A program made the translations under genes and the position numbers. From Cladopsammia gracilis (lineage: Eukaryota; Cnidaria; Anthozoa; Scleractinia; Dendrophylliidae), in assembly GCA_022457155.1 (NCBI GenBank), contig JAJGOT010000123.1:1568501-1632500 (forward strand): 64,000 nt of DNA, given 5' to 3'. The notes under the pieces were generated by a model. That model made no database searches and was not told the origin of the DNA. It saw only the letters and a list, made by a program, of their open reading frames with translations. The stretch's first letter is position 1, and every line of letters begins with the position of its first letter. Shown piece by piece: positions 1 to 12,500 of this stretch.

Positions 1-370
1 ATTACAGGCGCAGCCAATGAGGGACTTGGATGAAAAAATGGCGGCCTCCAATTTGGGACGTACATACTTACTACGAAGCACTTTTATGTTGAAGAAGGTG
101 GTTCTAACTTTTTATTTTGTGCGTGAAATCATTAGGTATGACATTCAAATGAATGTTACTGGAAAGTGCGTGTTTATTTTCATTTACATGGTGGTTCTAA
201 CTTTTGAGCCCTTTATTAAACTCCTTAAATGTGACCATTTTAATCAAAGCTATTCGGTAGCACTTTCTAATGTGGACCTTGGGGCAATTTTCCCGTTATT
301 TTGCTGTTTGTAGAAGGTAAGAAGTCATAGTAACTAGATTTCACTTTACTCTTTGTCCTTGGTCACGCAG

Positions 371-583
371 AAGATCCATGCAAAGCCAAGGAATGTCCCT
401 TGTACTCTGAATGCTCTTTAGACGAGAACGGAAAAGCTCGATGCACGTGCATACAGGGCTGCCCTCTGATCTATGACCCTGTTTGCGCCAGTGATGGCGA
501 AACATATCCAAACGAGTGCGGGGTTAACATGAGAGCATGCGCTCTAAATGGAAGCCTGACAATTTTACATCAAGGCCACTGCA
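371..583 (+). CDS. Kazal/follistatin-like domain 1 exon
   Basis: The acceptor AG is at 369-370 and the donor GTGAGT follows 583. The phase is 1-1 and the length 213 nt. The translation has the follistatin-type layout: a short N-terminal Cys pair, CTC-x3-C, then DPVCASDGETYPNEC, a further Cys and a final GHC. Kazal modules are protease-inhibitor folds, and in agrin-like proteins they mostly act as structural repeats. The exon is symmetric, so it can be duplicated or skipped without a frameshift. Confidence 0.9.
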
Positions 584-1312
584 GTGAGTCCTGTTGTCTT
601 TTGAATTATCATTCTTTCCATATTCTTTTTCTACTAAATGTCTACTTAATTCTTTTCAATCTTAAAGCCCCGCGTTGCTTTGTTTTCCCTTTCTTTCTTA
701 ACCAGCTCCATGCTCTACAGTTACTTGTCAGCGTTATGCTGAATGTGTTACCAATAATGGCACAACTGGAGTGTGTGTCTGCCCTAACGACTGTCCGTCC
801 AAGCACAGCCCTGTGTGTGGCAGTGACGGAAAATCATACCACACTGAATGCCACCTGAGAGTTGTTTCATGTAAGCGGAAAGCAAACGTCTCTGTTCGCC
901 ATATAGGAGAATGCAGTAAGTTGTGGCTGCTATTCTATTACATAATGTCCTATTCTTCTTCTTTTAATTGCTCAGAAATATTACGGAACTTTTGTTGCAG
1001 ATTCCACTTACTCGTCTTCCCGAGAGAATATGGTTAATAATGTTATCTGTGTAGTAATTCCTACTCTTTAACTCTTGCCCATTGTCATCATCATCATCAT
1101 CATCATCATCATTGTCATCATCATCGTCGTCACCATCATCTTCATTATCATCATCTTCACTTCACCACTTTAAACCCCACCGTCGTTATCGTAATCGTCA
1201 TCGTCATCAACGTCATCATCGTCGTCGTCACCATTATTATCATCGAGATCTTCATCTTCGACGTCACTATCATTATCAATCATCACATCATCATCATCAT
1301 CATCGTCATGGT

Positions 1313-1365
<53 letters not shown>

Positions 1366-4300
1366 CCACTTTACTTCCTATTTTTTTCATGGCATCACAG
1401 ATCCTTGCTTCTCCAAGAAGTGTCCACCTTATGCACAGTGTCTGTCCCAGTTCGGAACTTTTGCAAAGTGTGTCTGTCCAACCAGATGCTCACTCGCACT
1501 GTATGACCCAACGTGTGGCACAGATCACAAGAGCTACTTCAATCTTTGTGCTCTGCAAATGAATGCTTGTCACTCAAACTTGACAATTGGAGCTGCTTAC
1601 AAGGGGACATGTGGTATGATGACGTCATATGTGAATGACAGTTTACTTGTGTCTTTACTTCCTGTTTTAATGTTGAAGATTTAGAACAACGTGAGATTTT
1701 TGATTTGTAACCGTTTGGCGAAGCTAGTATTTAGTTCACGATTGCTTTCAGTTTGCCTTTCTTTCATTCCCCCTGTTAACAGGTATTGATATTTATTTCT
1801 TTATACATCTTTTTTTTTCTTCTCTCATAATTCTTTTTCTTTCTTGTATCTTTCAACTATACTATAATGCTGCTGTGTTACCTCTTCCTAGACAGTCCCA
1901 CAACACCTTGCGCTCGCATGAGGTGTCCTCCAAATGCCAGATGCATTGTTACAAGTAATGGCACAGCTGAATGCGCGTGCGCCAAAGGCTCTTGTCTTCA
2001 GCCCAGCGGCTTTGTTTGTGGGAGTAACGGAAAAACGTACAATAGCACTTGTGAATTGGAACATGATTCTTGTCAGAATAATGAAACTATTACAGTCGCA
2101 AACAAGGGACACTGCAATAGTAAGTCAAAACGCATGCTTCTCTTTTTGACTTGTGAATACGCGTTATAACAGACGGGGAAAATAGGCAAATTTTCACTCG
2201 GTCGATCAGCTGTAAACATTGAGCCCGCGATATCTAATGGTCACTTGCCTTATCCATGGGGACGCCGGCGTAAGAGGTAGGGAAGGGTGTGGAGTTAGAC
2301 GTAGGAGGTGGGAAAGGGGGCGGGGTCGGTGGAACAAAACGCCTAGGTGAGGGAGGGGCCGAATGTTACACGAGTTGGCGAATAACAGCCTTTGATTCTC
2401 ACAGTGTTTAACCCTCCAATCGTCAAACATTTGAGCCTGTGGATGACACCCCAATTGCGATCATTGGGATGAAAGCTATAGGAAGTCCTTAATTTCATTC
2501 CATCTGTCTGCTTTTCGAGCTCTCAGCTCTCTCCCCCTGTCATCCAGAAATTAAATCCTCTCCTCTGACCACTTAATGCTTCACTCCTGGGTTCAAATGT
2601 TTAGACATGATAGCAAAGTTGAAATCCTAACACCAGTTGGATTTCACAAGTGTATGTTTGGTTTCCAGAATATGTTAAATGCCATAATAGGATATACATA
2701 AACAATCGGAGTTTCTTTTTGCAAGGTAGATGTTAATGTTAATGCGAGTGCAAACTATCGTGTCATAATACAACTCTCTAACATGTACTAACGGGTCTTT
2801 AATTTTTCTTCAAGCTCCTTGTTACAAAGGAAAATGTAAATATGGCGGACATTGCGAGCGTGTTACAAGCACGACAGCTCGATGTAGATGCCGCTTGTGT
2901 CACTTCAGATACAAACCTGTTTGTGGCACTGACAAACGCTCTTACATAAACCACTGTTTTCTCAGGCGTCAGGCTTGTGTTACCCAGACTCCTATTTCTG
3001 TGGCGCGGCACGGTCGATGTTGTAAGTCAATATTTCACTTGTTACTGTGTTATCCTGTTGCCACTGACATAGAAACGAGGCACCTTCAACGTAGCTTAGG
3101 TGCCGTTTCAGCGAAACCACTGATGATACAGGTACAGGATTTTAATGCTCTTTCAAATGTTCAACTGAGTATGGTCTTTGCTGCCTGAGGAAACTTTTAT
3201 CTGAAATTCTCATTTCTTTAGTCAACTATTTCTTCTTTGTCTTTACTGAAATGTTCCATACAGCCATTCCATTCTTTTTATGTCAGGTCTCTGAAAAGTT
3301 AATTCATAAAATCCACCCATAGTTCACGTGTTATACTTCTCTGTTCAAGTCATTTCGATTTCTTTTCCCTTTTTCCTTTTTTGCATGTCTCTGTTTTTTG
3401 TGCATTGTCTATTTGCCTCTGGGCTTGAGGAATCAAGTCATTTGCAACAAAAAGGGCCTCGTACATTTCCCCTTCTTACTAAATTTCTTTTCTTTTTCTC
3501 GTTGACTTCATGTTGTGCATTATTCGACAATTGTTATTCCCAGCATGCACCAGCAGGCGCTGTCTTTTTGGCGCCAAATGTGAGCTACAGGAGGATGGGT
3601 CGGAGTCCTGCCAGTGCCCACGCAGCTGTCGTCTGGCTTATGATCCCGTATGTGGAAACAACGAGAAAACGTACTTGAACCGCTGCGCTCTTGATTTGGA
3701 CACGTGTCTAACTAACGGAACTGTGGTACTCGCGCATAACGGGAAATGCTGTAAGAAAACTGAGTCTATTTTCCTTGCCTCTTCCTTTTTCCAAGTTGAC
3801 TTTCTGAACACAGTTTGTTACTTTCACGATCAAATCCATATTTTTACCAGCTTTCTCGTTTTAACTATACATGACGCTTTCTACATTACTGACCCTAGTA
3901 GCATACAGGAGGTGTGTGACATATTATCCTGCGAAGAAAGACATTAGGGCCATTTATACGAGACCAAATAAGTCGCGACTTGCATAAGTCGCGACTTACA
4001 GAAGACGCGAACAAGACCATTTATACGAGTGAGGCTTGCATAAGTCGCGACCTAAATAAGATGCGAACACATTTTTGTATCATTTATACGAGTGGTTCGC
4101 GTCTTCTGTAAGTCGCGACTTATGTAAGTCGCGACTTATTTGGTCTCGTATAAATGGCCCTATTTTCTCCGTCTCTTATTGTCTGCCCTCGCAGGTTACT
4201 CACTTATATGAGCCTAGCAAAATGGCCGAGGTCAAAACAAGACTTGTATTTATGTTGATGAAAGCACCAGAGCAGTTTACGGACTGTCAAAGAGATTTAG

Positions 4301-6498
4301 TAGTCTTCTTTGTCCTCTTTGTCCATCCTCTTTCTTTCTATTACTTCTTTCTAGTTTTCGTTTTCTTTTCGTTTCCTAATTTTGGTCTTTGTCCCTTTTC
4401 TCAACTATCTCTGCTGTTTTAGTCTTGGGATGCGTTCAAACCAAATGTCGCTTCTATTCCTCATGTGTGGAGAGACCGAACGGACAAGCTGTTTGTATAT
4501 GCAATGAGAAGTGCAGTTTATCTTTGGAGCCAGTTTGTGGCAGCAACGGGAAAACGTACATCAACGAATGTTTCCTTCGAGCCGACGCTTGCAAACAAAG
4601 ACGAGGCTTTGCTGTGTTACAGCGAGGACCGTGTAGTGAGTTACTATGGTTACCGTTTGTTAATCCCTCCCATTTATTCTGTTTTTTTTTTCAGTCCTGT
4701 TTTGTTCTCAATCTGTTTTTTTTAGTTTCTCTGCAATTTCTGCTGTAAATCTATACGAGCTTCTTCTGAATTTAAAGATGTAGTTCTAAAAAACGATAAG
4801 ATTCTTTTCTCTTTATTCTCTCCTTTTTTCATTTTCTCATAGCTCCTTGTGCTCTTCTCAAATGCGACTTCTACGCCAGGTGCAAAGCTCAACTGGACGG
4901 TTCTCTTCAATGTGTCTGTCCAAAGCAGTGTCCACTGTTCTTTAATCCAGTGTGTGGCAGTGACGGACACACATATCCTAACCAGTGTACACTGCAAGTG
5001 GAGTCCTGCAAAACTCAAACTCGCATTACGGTGGCTAAGCAAGGACAGTGTGGTGCGTATTCCATCGAATTCCCGGGACTTTGCTCATCCGGGACCTAGC
5101 TCGTAGTTATCCGGGAACTACTTTACCTAATCCGAGAATGAGCTCGGATTTAAACAGGAATTCGTTCCTGCTTCTCTGCATGGGAACGAGCTTGTACTTA
5201 TCCGGGAACTAACGCTTGCCTATTCGAAAACTAACTGTTGCTAATCCGGCCGGAACCTAATTTTTGCTCATCCGGGAACTAACTCATACTCATCCGGGAA
5301 CCAGCATTTGCTCCCTTAGGGCATTCCCAGAAAACTATGCAAAGAACAAGTCTTTTCTATCTTTCTCTTTGCGTCAATCTTGTCTCTTCGTCAATGTAAC
5401 CTTTTGTACTCTCTCCAGTGTGTACCGGTAGAAACTGCCCACGTCCTGCTGAGAGGTCTGGTAGAGAGGTGTACAGACGCCTAGGTATTGCAGAGTCTAG
5501 TTTTGGTTTCTCTTTAAAGAAACAACTTCCACGGTGTAAGTTCCAGATCTTTTACTTTGTCTTGAATTTCCTTTTCTTTTACTACTCCGTTTACGACTAG
5601 TTTTGCGTGATGATTTCTTCAATGACAATCCTTTCGTTGAATGACTTGATATATTTCATGTGGGAATCTTGAGCTTATGTGTTATCTATGCCATGCTGAC
5701 GAGGCCTAACAAGGCCGAAATAGCTGTGCATGGCTGCTAGCACACAGGCTTGCTCATAACTGATTTTTTTCGGTAGCTGCAGGGTTAATACCCTCTACCA
5801 TTGTTGCCTTAGTGCGCATGCTTGTGGCTATTCAGTACCTTATCCTTTTAACTGATGACTTTATTGTAACGGGCTCAAAGTCTTTTCTTTCTTTCTTCCT
5901 TCCTTCCTTCCTTCCTTCCTTCCTTCCTTTCTTTCTTTCTTTCTTTCTTTCTTTTCCTTCATACCTGTAAATCAGTACATCTTTCTTCTTTTTATGAGCC
6001 ATTTGTCCTATCAAGCCGTTACCTATCTTTCTGTAACATTATGTGACTTAGAGTACTGTTTCTGCACACCCTGGATGGGATGCTAGTCAGTACGAACATC
6101 CCCTCCCACTATTATGTTCTTCGATCCTTATTTCCTATGAACTGTCTTTTTGAAAAGTATGTAAGTAGTTACGACCTTAGGAGGAAAATGACCTTTAAGT
6201 TACCCAGACCTAAGACCGATATGGTCAAGAAATCATGCTCATATAAGTCAATTATTCGGTGGAATGCTCTGGAAAATCAGATGAGATCAATTCAAGATGT
6301 TGATGCTTTTATAAAGTCACTTAAGTGTATTTCTAAGCCACATATATTATAATGATGTGCTTTGAAATTTAATTCTTATAAATACGTAGAATTCTTATAT
6401 TGTCTTATAAATTGTAATTAGTTAGGAAATTTTAGTTTTATTGTTTGTACACGACCACATCAGCTTTTGCTGCATTTTTATCGTGTTTAAATAAATGC

Positions 6499-6552
<54 letters not shown>

Positions 6553-9500
6553 ACATGATGTTAGTTAAGTGTCTTGACTAAGGAGATACAGCACAACAGC
6601 AGAGACCAAGACTTATCACTTGGCCACTGGACGTCTGTCTTTAGATAAGGGGTTACACATTGCATTAGGCATTCTACAGCAAACGGCTAACACGAGATCG
6701 CTGTTATACTGTACAATAATATACTGATATACATAAACTCACTAAAGAAGATAAAATGCAGGCAGGTAACTCTCTAGAGTATAAGCTTAAGTAAGTGTTG
6801 TTTCATTTGGTAAGATTTTAAGATGTTTTAGAGACTTGTGTAAATATTACAGCCCAATAGTGTGATAATTTTACCATCCCTTCGCTTCCTTCCTACGTAT
6901 ACTTTTTCGCTCTTTTTGTGTGTTAATTTACATTTTACCAGCTATTTCACATAGAACAAAGTAAAAGGGCTTTGGGCTGACAAATGAAGGTATCTATTTA
7001 GTAGAACGGTTCAAAATATGAAAATAAATACTCACGTTGTCTGCGAACACGAAAACAGTTTTCTTCGCGTTGAAAATGGCAAACGTGAAAAAAGCGGGAA
7101 AATCGTGATCACGTGATATTTTCTTTCGTTCGCACTTGCCGTAAACGTGATGCGCGATCTCGCTATTAATCTCAAGAACAAGATATACCTGACCAACAGG
7201 GTGGGTACTACAAATAAACAGCCAATCATATACTACCTGTACGTCATCATGTACGTCATCCCTGAGCTTGGGCGTCCTTGTTACTGATCAAGCCTGCGGT
7301 CCAAATAAAGAAATGCTGGTCGAGTTCTTTTCTTAAAAAAAAAAGGAAAAAGCGAGGACAATATTCCTTCATCTCGGCTGGTGAATAATATTTGTCACGT
7401 TATTTCTGATGTAGGAAACATCTCGACTCGACGTGTGCTAGCAGTTCAGCTAATAGCGTCGATAGCTTTCCTGTTAGTTATGCATTTTTGTCGGTTTTGC
7501 CAAAAAATAGAGGGACCCTTTCTCTCTGTTTCAATTCATCAAGATCGCGCAAAAAATAAGTTTGAACTATACTAATTTCCCTACTTTTTGTCATTCTTTC
7601 GTTAGATGTATCTGTGGGATTCAAAGGCGATTCTTACATGGAGTACAAACCCTTGACACAAATTAATATCAAGGCAGACATTGAAATGGACTTTAGGCCC
7701 ATTAGCCAAACCGGCATCCTGTTCAATTCAGGCCAAAATCCCAGCGATGACTACATCTTCATCATCCTAAAACGTGGAAGGGTAACCTTCAGGTATGTTA
7801 CATGATGCACAATGTGAACAGTAGCGGGCTAGGGGAGGGACTAACGGGGATTTCATCTTAACCGTTGTGGCTTAATATGTTTTGTTTAACCCTCAGATGT
7901 ACAAACAAACTTATACCCCCAACTTGATACAAGGACGGGGGGTTGTTGCATCCTCCCCCTCGTTGATTTTTGCAGTATTGCAATATTTCGGAAACATTTT
8001 GTGTCTAATAGATAGCCTGTGATATGCTCTACAAGGTAAGGTAAATGTTATGGGTTGTGGCCATGCTAGGTGTCCGTGACGTCATCCAAAATGGCTGGCA
8101 TCCACCCTCCCCCCTTGTACGTCCGAGGGTTAAAAATTTCAAAGCCAGTTTCGTGTTCATTTTCCTTTTTCTCAGATTCATCATCATAATCCGATACTAA
8201 GCGTTACTGATTTGTAAATTTTTTGAAATCAAAGAAAAATTTGAATCACAACAAAGCAAAGTTTAACCAGCTAATAAGTACTTAAAATTATTTTTGTATC
8301 TTGTCCCTCCAGCTATGACTTGGGTAAAGGCGCTGCCTTTATCTATAATGATCAACGCGTCAAGATAAATGAATGGAACCACCTCCGCGCTTACAGAAAC
8401 GGCATTATGGGATACCTGGAGGTGAATGGTGTGCGTGTCAATGGATCCTCCCCAGCAGGCCTTTCGCAATTGAACTTAAATACTAACATGTACCTTGGAG
8501 GAGGAGGAATTGTCGAAGAAATTGCTGCAAAGTAAGAAAGTTATCTCATGCTTATTGTTCGTTACTGCATTCGATTATAGTGCGACGCGCCTTACCACGA
8601 GCAGCCAAAAGGCAAACCCCTTTTTACAAGTTTCCACAGTATTACCAGTCAATTCTTATAATCATTATCGTAACTGCGGATACGTGTGAAGCAATAAAGT
8701 GAATAAAATTTTCGCCAGTATTTTGTAACTAACTTTACACTCCTGTGATATGCACGAAACGATAAGATAACATTCCATCGTGATCAAGTTTGCGAGGAGG
8801 CGTGCCCGTCAATTGAATACGCGTTGTCCGATTGGCTAACTTTGGTGGGTGCTCTCGTAAGGGGCGTGGTACTGTAACCCTTTCGCTCCCAGAGTCAATT
8901 ATGAAAACACTTAGTGTAGTTCTAACTTTTGAGTCTGTGGACGAATTTCATGGTGTGACGTAATACATCAAACATGAGGAAGAGTGTTTTACTGGGATAT
9001 CCAAACACCGAGAAGTGGGTTGAAAAACAAGGGGGGGAGTAATATATCAAACACGGTGAAGAGTGTTTTATTAGGATATCCAAACACTGAGAAGTGAGTT
9101 GAAAAACAAGGGGGGGGGAGTAATATATCAAACACGAGGAAGAGTGTTTTATTAGGATATCCAAACACTGAGAAGTGAGTTGAAAAACAAGGGGGGGAGT
9201 AATATATCAAACACGAGGAAGAGTGTTTTATTAGGATATCCAAACACTGAGAAGTGAGTTGAAAAACAAGGGGGGGAGTAATATATCAAACACGAGGAAG
9301 AGTGTTTTATTAGGATATCCAAACACTGAGAAGTGAGTTGAAAAACAAGGGGGGGAGTAATATATCAAACACGAGGAAGAGTGTTTTATTAGGATATCCA
9401 AACACTGAGAAGTGGGTTGAAAAACAAGGGGGGGGAGTAATATATCAAACACGAGGAAGAGTGTTTTATTAGGATATCCAAACACTGAGAAGTGAGTTGA

Positions 9501-12500
9501 AAAACAAGGGGGGGAGTAATATATCAAACACGAGGAAGAGTGTTTCATCAGGATATCCAAACACCGAGAAGTGGGTTGAAAAACAAGGGGGGGAGTAATA
9601 TATCAAACACGAGGAAGAGTGTTTCATCAGGATATCCAAACACCGAGAAGTGGGTTGAAAAACAAGGGGGGGGGGGGGGGGAGGGGAGTAATATATCAAA
9701 CATGAGGAAGAGTGTTTTATTAGGATATCCAAACACCGAGAAGTGGGTTGAAAAACAAGGGGGGGAGTAATATATCAAACACGAGGAAGAGTGTTTCATC
9801 AGGATATCCAAACACTGAGAAGTGGGTTGAAAAACAAGGGGGGGAGTAATATATCAAACACGAGGAAGAGTGTTTCATCAGGATATCCAAACACCGAGAA
9901 GTGGGTTGAAAAACAAGGGGGGGGGGGAGGAGTAATATATCGAACACGAGGAAGAGTGTTTTATCAGGATATCCAAACACCGAGAAGTGGATTGAAAAAC
10001 AAGGGGGGGGGGGAGGGGAGAGTAATATATCAAACACGAGGAAGAGTGTTTTATTAGGATATCCAAACACCGAGAAGTGGGCTGAAAAACAAGGGGGGGG
10101 GGGGAGGGGAGAGTAATATATCAAACACGAGGAAGAGTGTTTTATTAGGATATCCAAACACCGAGAAGAGAGTTGAAAAACGAGGGGGGGGGGGGGGAGG
10201 AGGGGGAGAGTAATATATCAAACACGAGGAAGGGTGTTTTATTAGGATATCCAAACACCGAGAAGTGGATTGAAAAACAAGGGGGGAGGGGAGGGGAGTA
10301 ATATATCAAACACGAGGAAGAGTGTTTCATCAGGATATCCAAACACCGAGAAGTGGGTTGAAAAAACAAGGGGGGGGGGGGGGGGGGGGGGGGGAAGGAG
10401 TAATATATCAAACACGAGGAAGAGTGTTTTATCAGGATATCCAAACACCGAGAAGTGGGTTGAAAAACGAGGGTCAGCCGAGTGTTTTCTTAACCCACTT
10501 AGCGGTGTTTGGGTACCTGATGAAACACTCTTTCGAGTGTTTGTTAAAGCTTCTCAAACTGATCATTAAATGCGGAGAAAACGAAGGAATAAAATCGCCA
10601 AAATCTATGCAAATTAAGACCGGGTATCCAAACCTCCTTCGCGTAGTGATTTCCTTTTTGTTCTCGTCATGAATTATAAACGAGTTTTAAAACATTCAAA
10701 TGAAACCTCTTTGGCAGTATTTTTTCCATGGTACCATCTGTTTTTCAATATTTTATGAAATAAAATTTTCTTTTTTTCTTGAATTTTGCTTTTTGGCGCT
10801 CTTGGGTGTCAAAGGGTTAAGGCGAACGCAATGAGTCAACTCCTTCGGGACCACGATTCGGTCTCGGTTATAGAGAGTCAAAATCAAAAATCTTATTTAT
10901 TTGGACTTCAACACTACCTATGATGTATTGTTCATTTACATTTTTGTAACGCGACGGCATATTTGTTGTTATTTCAGTTACTTTATTCTTCTCACAACAA
11001 GAGCTGGATTTTTCGGATCCATTGCCAACCTCACCATTAATGGTGAACGCTACGGCCTCGTGTTCCCCGGTCAATTATCTGACCACCCTCTTGGACAATA
11101 CAACGCAGTCATGAACAGCAGTTATGACCAGTGTATGATGACTCCGTGTTTTTACGGCGGAGACTGCTTTGTGGAAAACGAGGTCAAATGCAGATGTCCT
11201 AAGGGGTTTTTGGGTGATCGCTGCGAAAACAGAGGTTCGTTAATGTAGTTACCATACAGTAGACTCTATCTAAACGCAGGTTATGTGAAAATATGGTTCA
11301 CTGGCAAGGATTCGAACACCGGTTTTCTGCGTACAAGGCAGACATGATCACCGCTACACCATCAGTAAAACCGACAGATCAGCGATAGTGGGCGAAATAG
11401 CTACACTATTTACTTAGTGCACCACTAAGATCACGAGGCCGCTCACGATCGACTAAGCAATCTTAATATTCAGATAAATACGGAACAAGTCGAACTGACT
11501 GCAAGCCATATTTTCACATAGGATCTGTGTAAAGACCTGTTATATCAAAGGAACAAAGCATACTATGTGAAAACATACTATGTGAAAATATGTAAAATAG
11601 TCGAACAAAAAAGTTTTAAAAACTGCGTGGCACTTGTGACAATAAATAATGGAAAATGTTAATGTTGAAAAGTGCCGAAAATTTGACATTTTACAGACGT
11701 TTCGTGCGCCTTAGCCCTTCTTCAGTGAAATGTCAATTTTTAACGGTTTTTTTTAACGGAAACTATGGTTCACCGGCCACTCTCTCAAACTACCATCTGT
11801 CTTCAGCGTCCACCTTTTGTTTTGTTGTTCCTTTTATAAAGAGTCTTGGCGATATTTCTTAACAATAATTTACTTACCTAAACAAGAGAAGATTTTAAAA
11901 AAATCTCTTTCTCAACACCTATTTGCCTAATAGCGAAAAAGAACAAAATGGTCCACTACACTACATGACATGATATATATACCGTAAGCAGGTGACAACA
12001 TATATTTTACACTTTATGCCATGTTCAACGGTAGTTTCAATAGAATCGCTGTTTTCCTTTAATTGCATTGTTATCATTAGTAGCTGAGTAATTGACGGTT
12101 AAATGTATTGTTAGTGTGAGTGTAAGGGTTTAGAGCAGTTTTCAAATGAGTGTCGAAAGTAATTACACAATTGCTTTGGTTTTGCATTGCTACGCTTTGT
12201 GATTGGCTAAAAATTCTCGCGCCACTTTCTCGACCAATCAGAAGTAAAACCAAAACCAATCGTGACTTGCTCGCACGCGTTTTCCCGCGCTTGGCGCCGC
12301 CGACATGTGATTGCATCGAGCTCTGATTGGTTCATTGGATTGTTTACGAGTGCTCTGATTGGTCAGAGTAATTACTTTGGTTTTGGTTTTACGACACTCA
12401 AATGAAAACTGCTCTATGACTTGGGTATGAGCTATGTAAGTAACTGTTGTATGAATATATGGAAGTAACTGTTGTATAAACAATAACAATAAAAAATAAT

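Larger units (their letters stand above)
5536..7605 (+). other. 2-kb intron before LG1
   Basis: Besides the (CTTT)n tract and the LINE tail listed separately, I see ordinary AT-rich intron sequence. No conserved open frame in 6551-7605. Confidence 0.6.

Noticed and set aside
17..313. 98-codon frame at the window start
   Set aside because: Contains two diverged pieces of the dispersed repeat (GGTTCTAACTTTT, CATTCAAATGAA blocks) in what should be an intron before Kazal exon 1.
1082..1400. Ser/His-rich N-terminus in front of Kazal domain 3
   Set aside because: Produced by the (TCA/TCG)n microsatellite read through an intron. The acceptor at 1400 and phase agreement with the other Kazal exons place this in non-coding sequence.
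9000..10480. CRISPR array
   Set aside because: Units are tandem without unique spacers, in a eukaryotic intron.
8922..10672. Minus-strand Pro/Leu/Phe-rich repeat proteins (MDILIKHSSSCL) and plus-strand Gly-rich frames
   Set aside because: Translations of the G-run minisatellite. Unit length varies with the G tract, so frames change from unit to unit.
11290..11385. Functional tRNA-Thr gene on the minus strand
   Set aside because: The anticodon stem-loop is good, but the T stem is weakly paired, the acceptor 5' strand has an extra base, and the matching 3' acceptor strand belongs to the target-site sequence. Better read as part of an inserted retrosequence.
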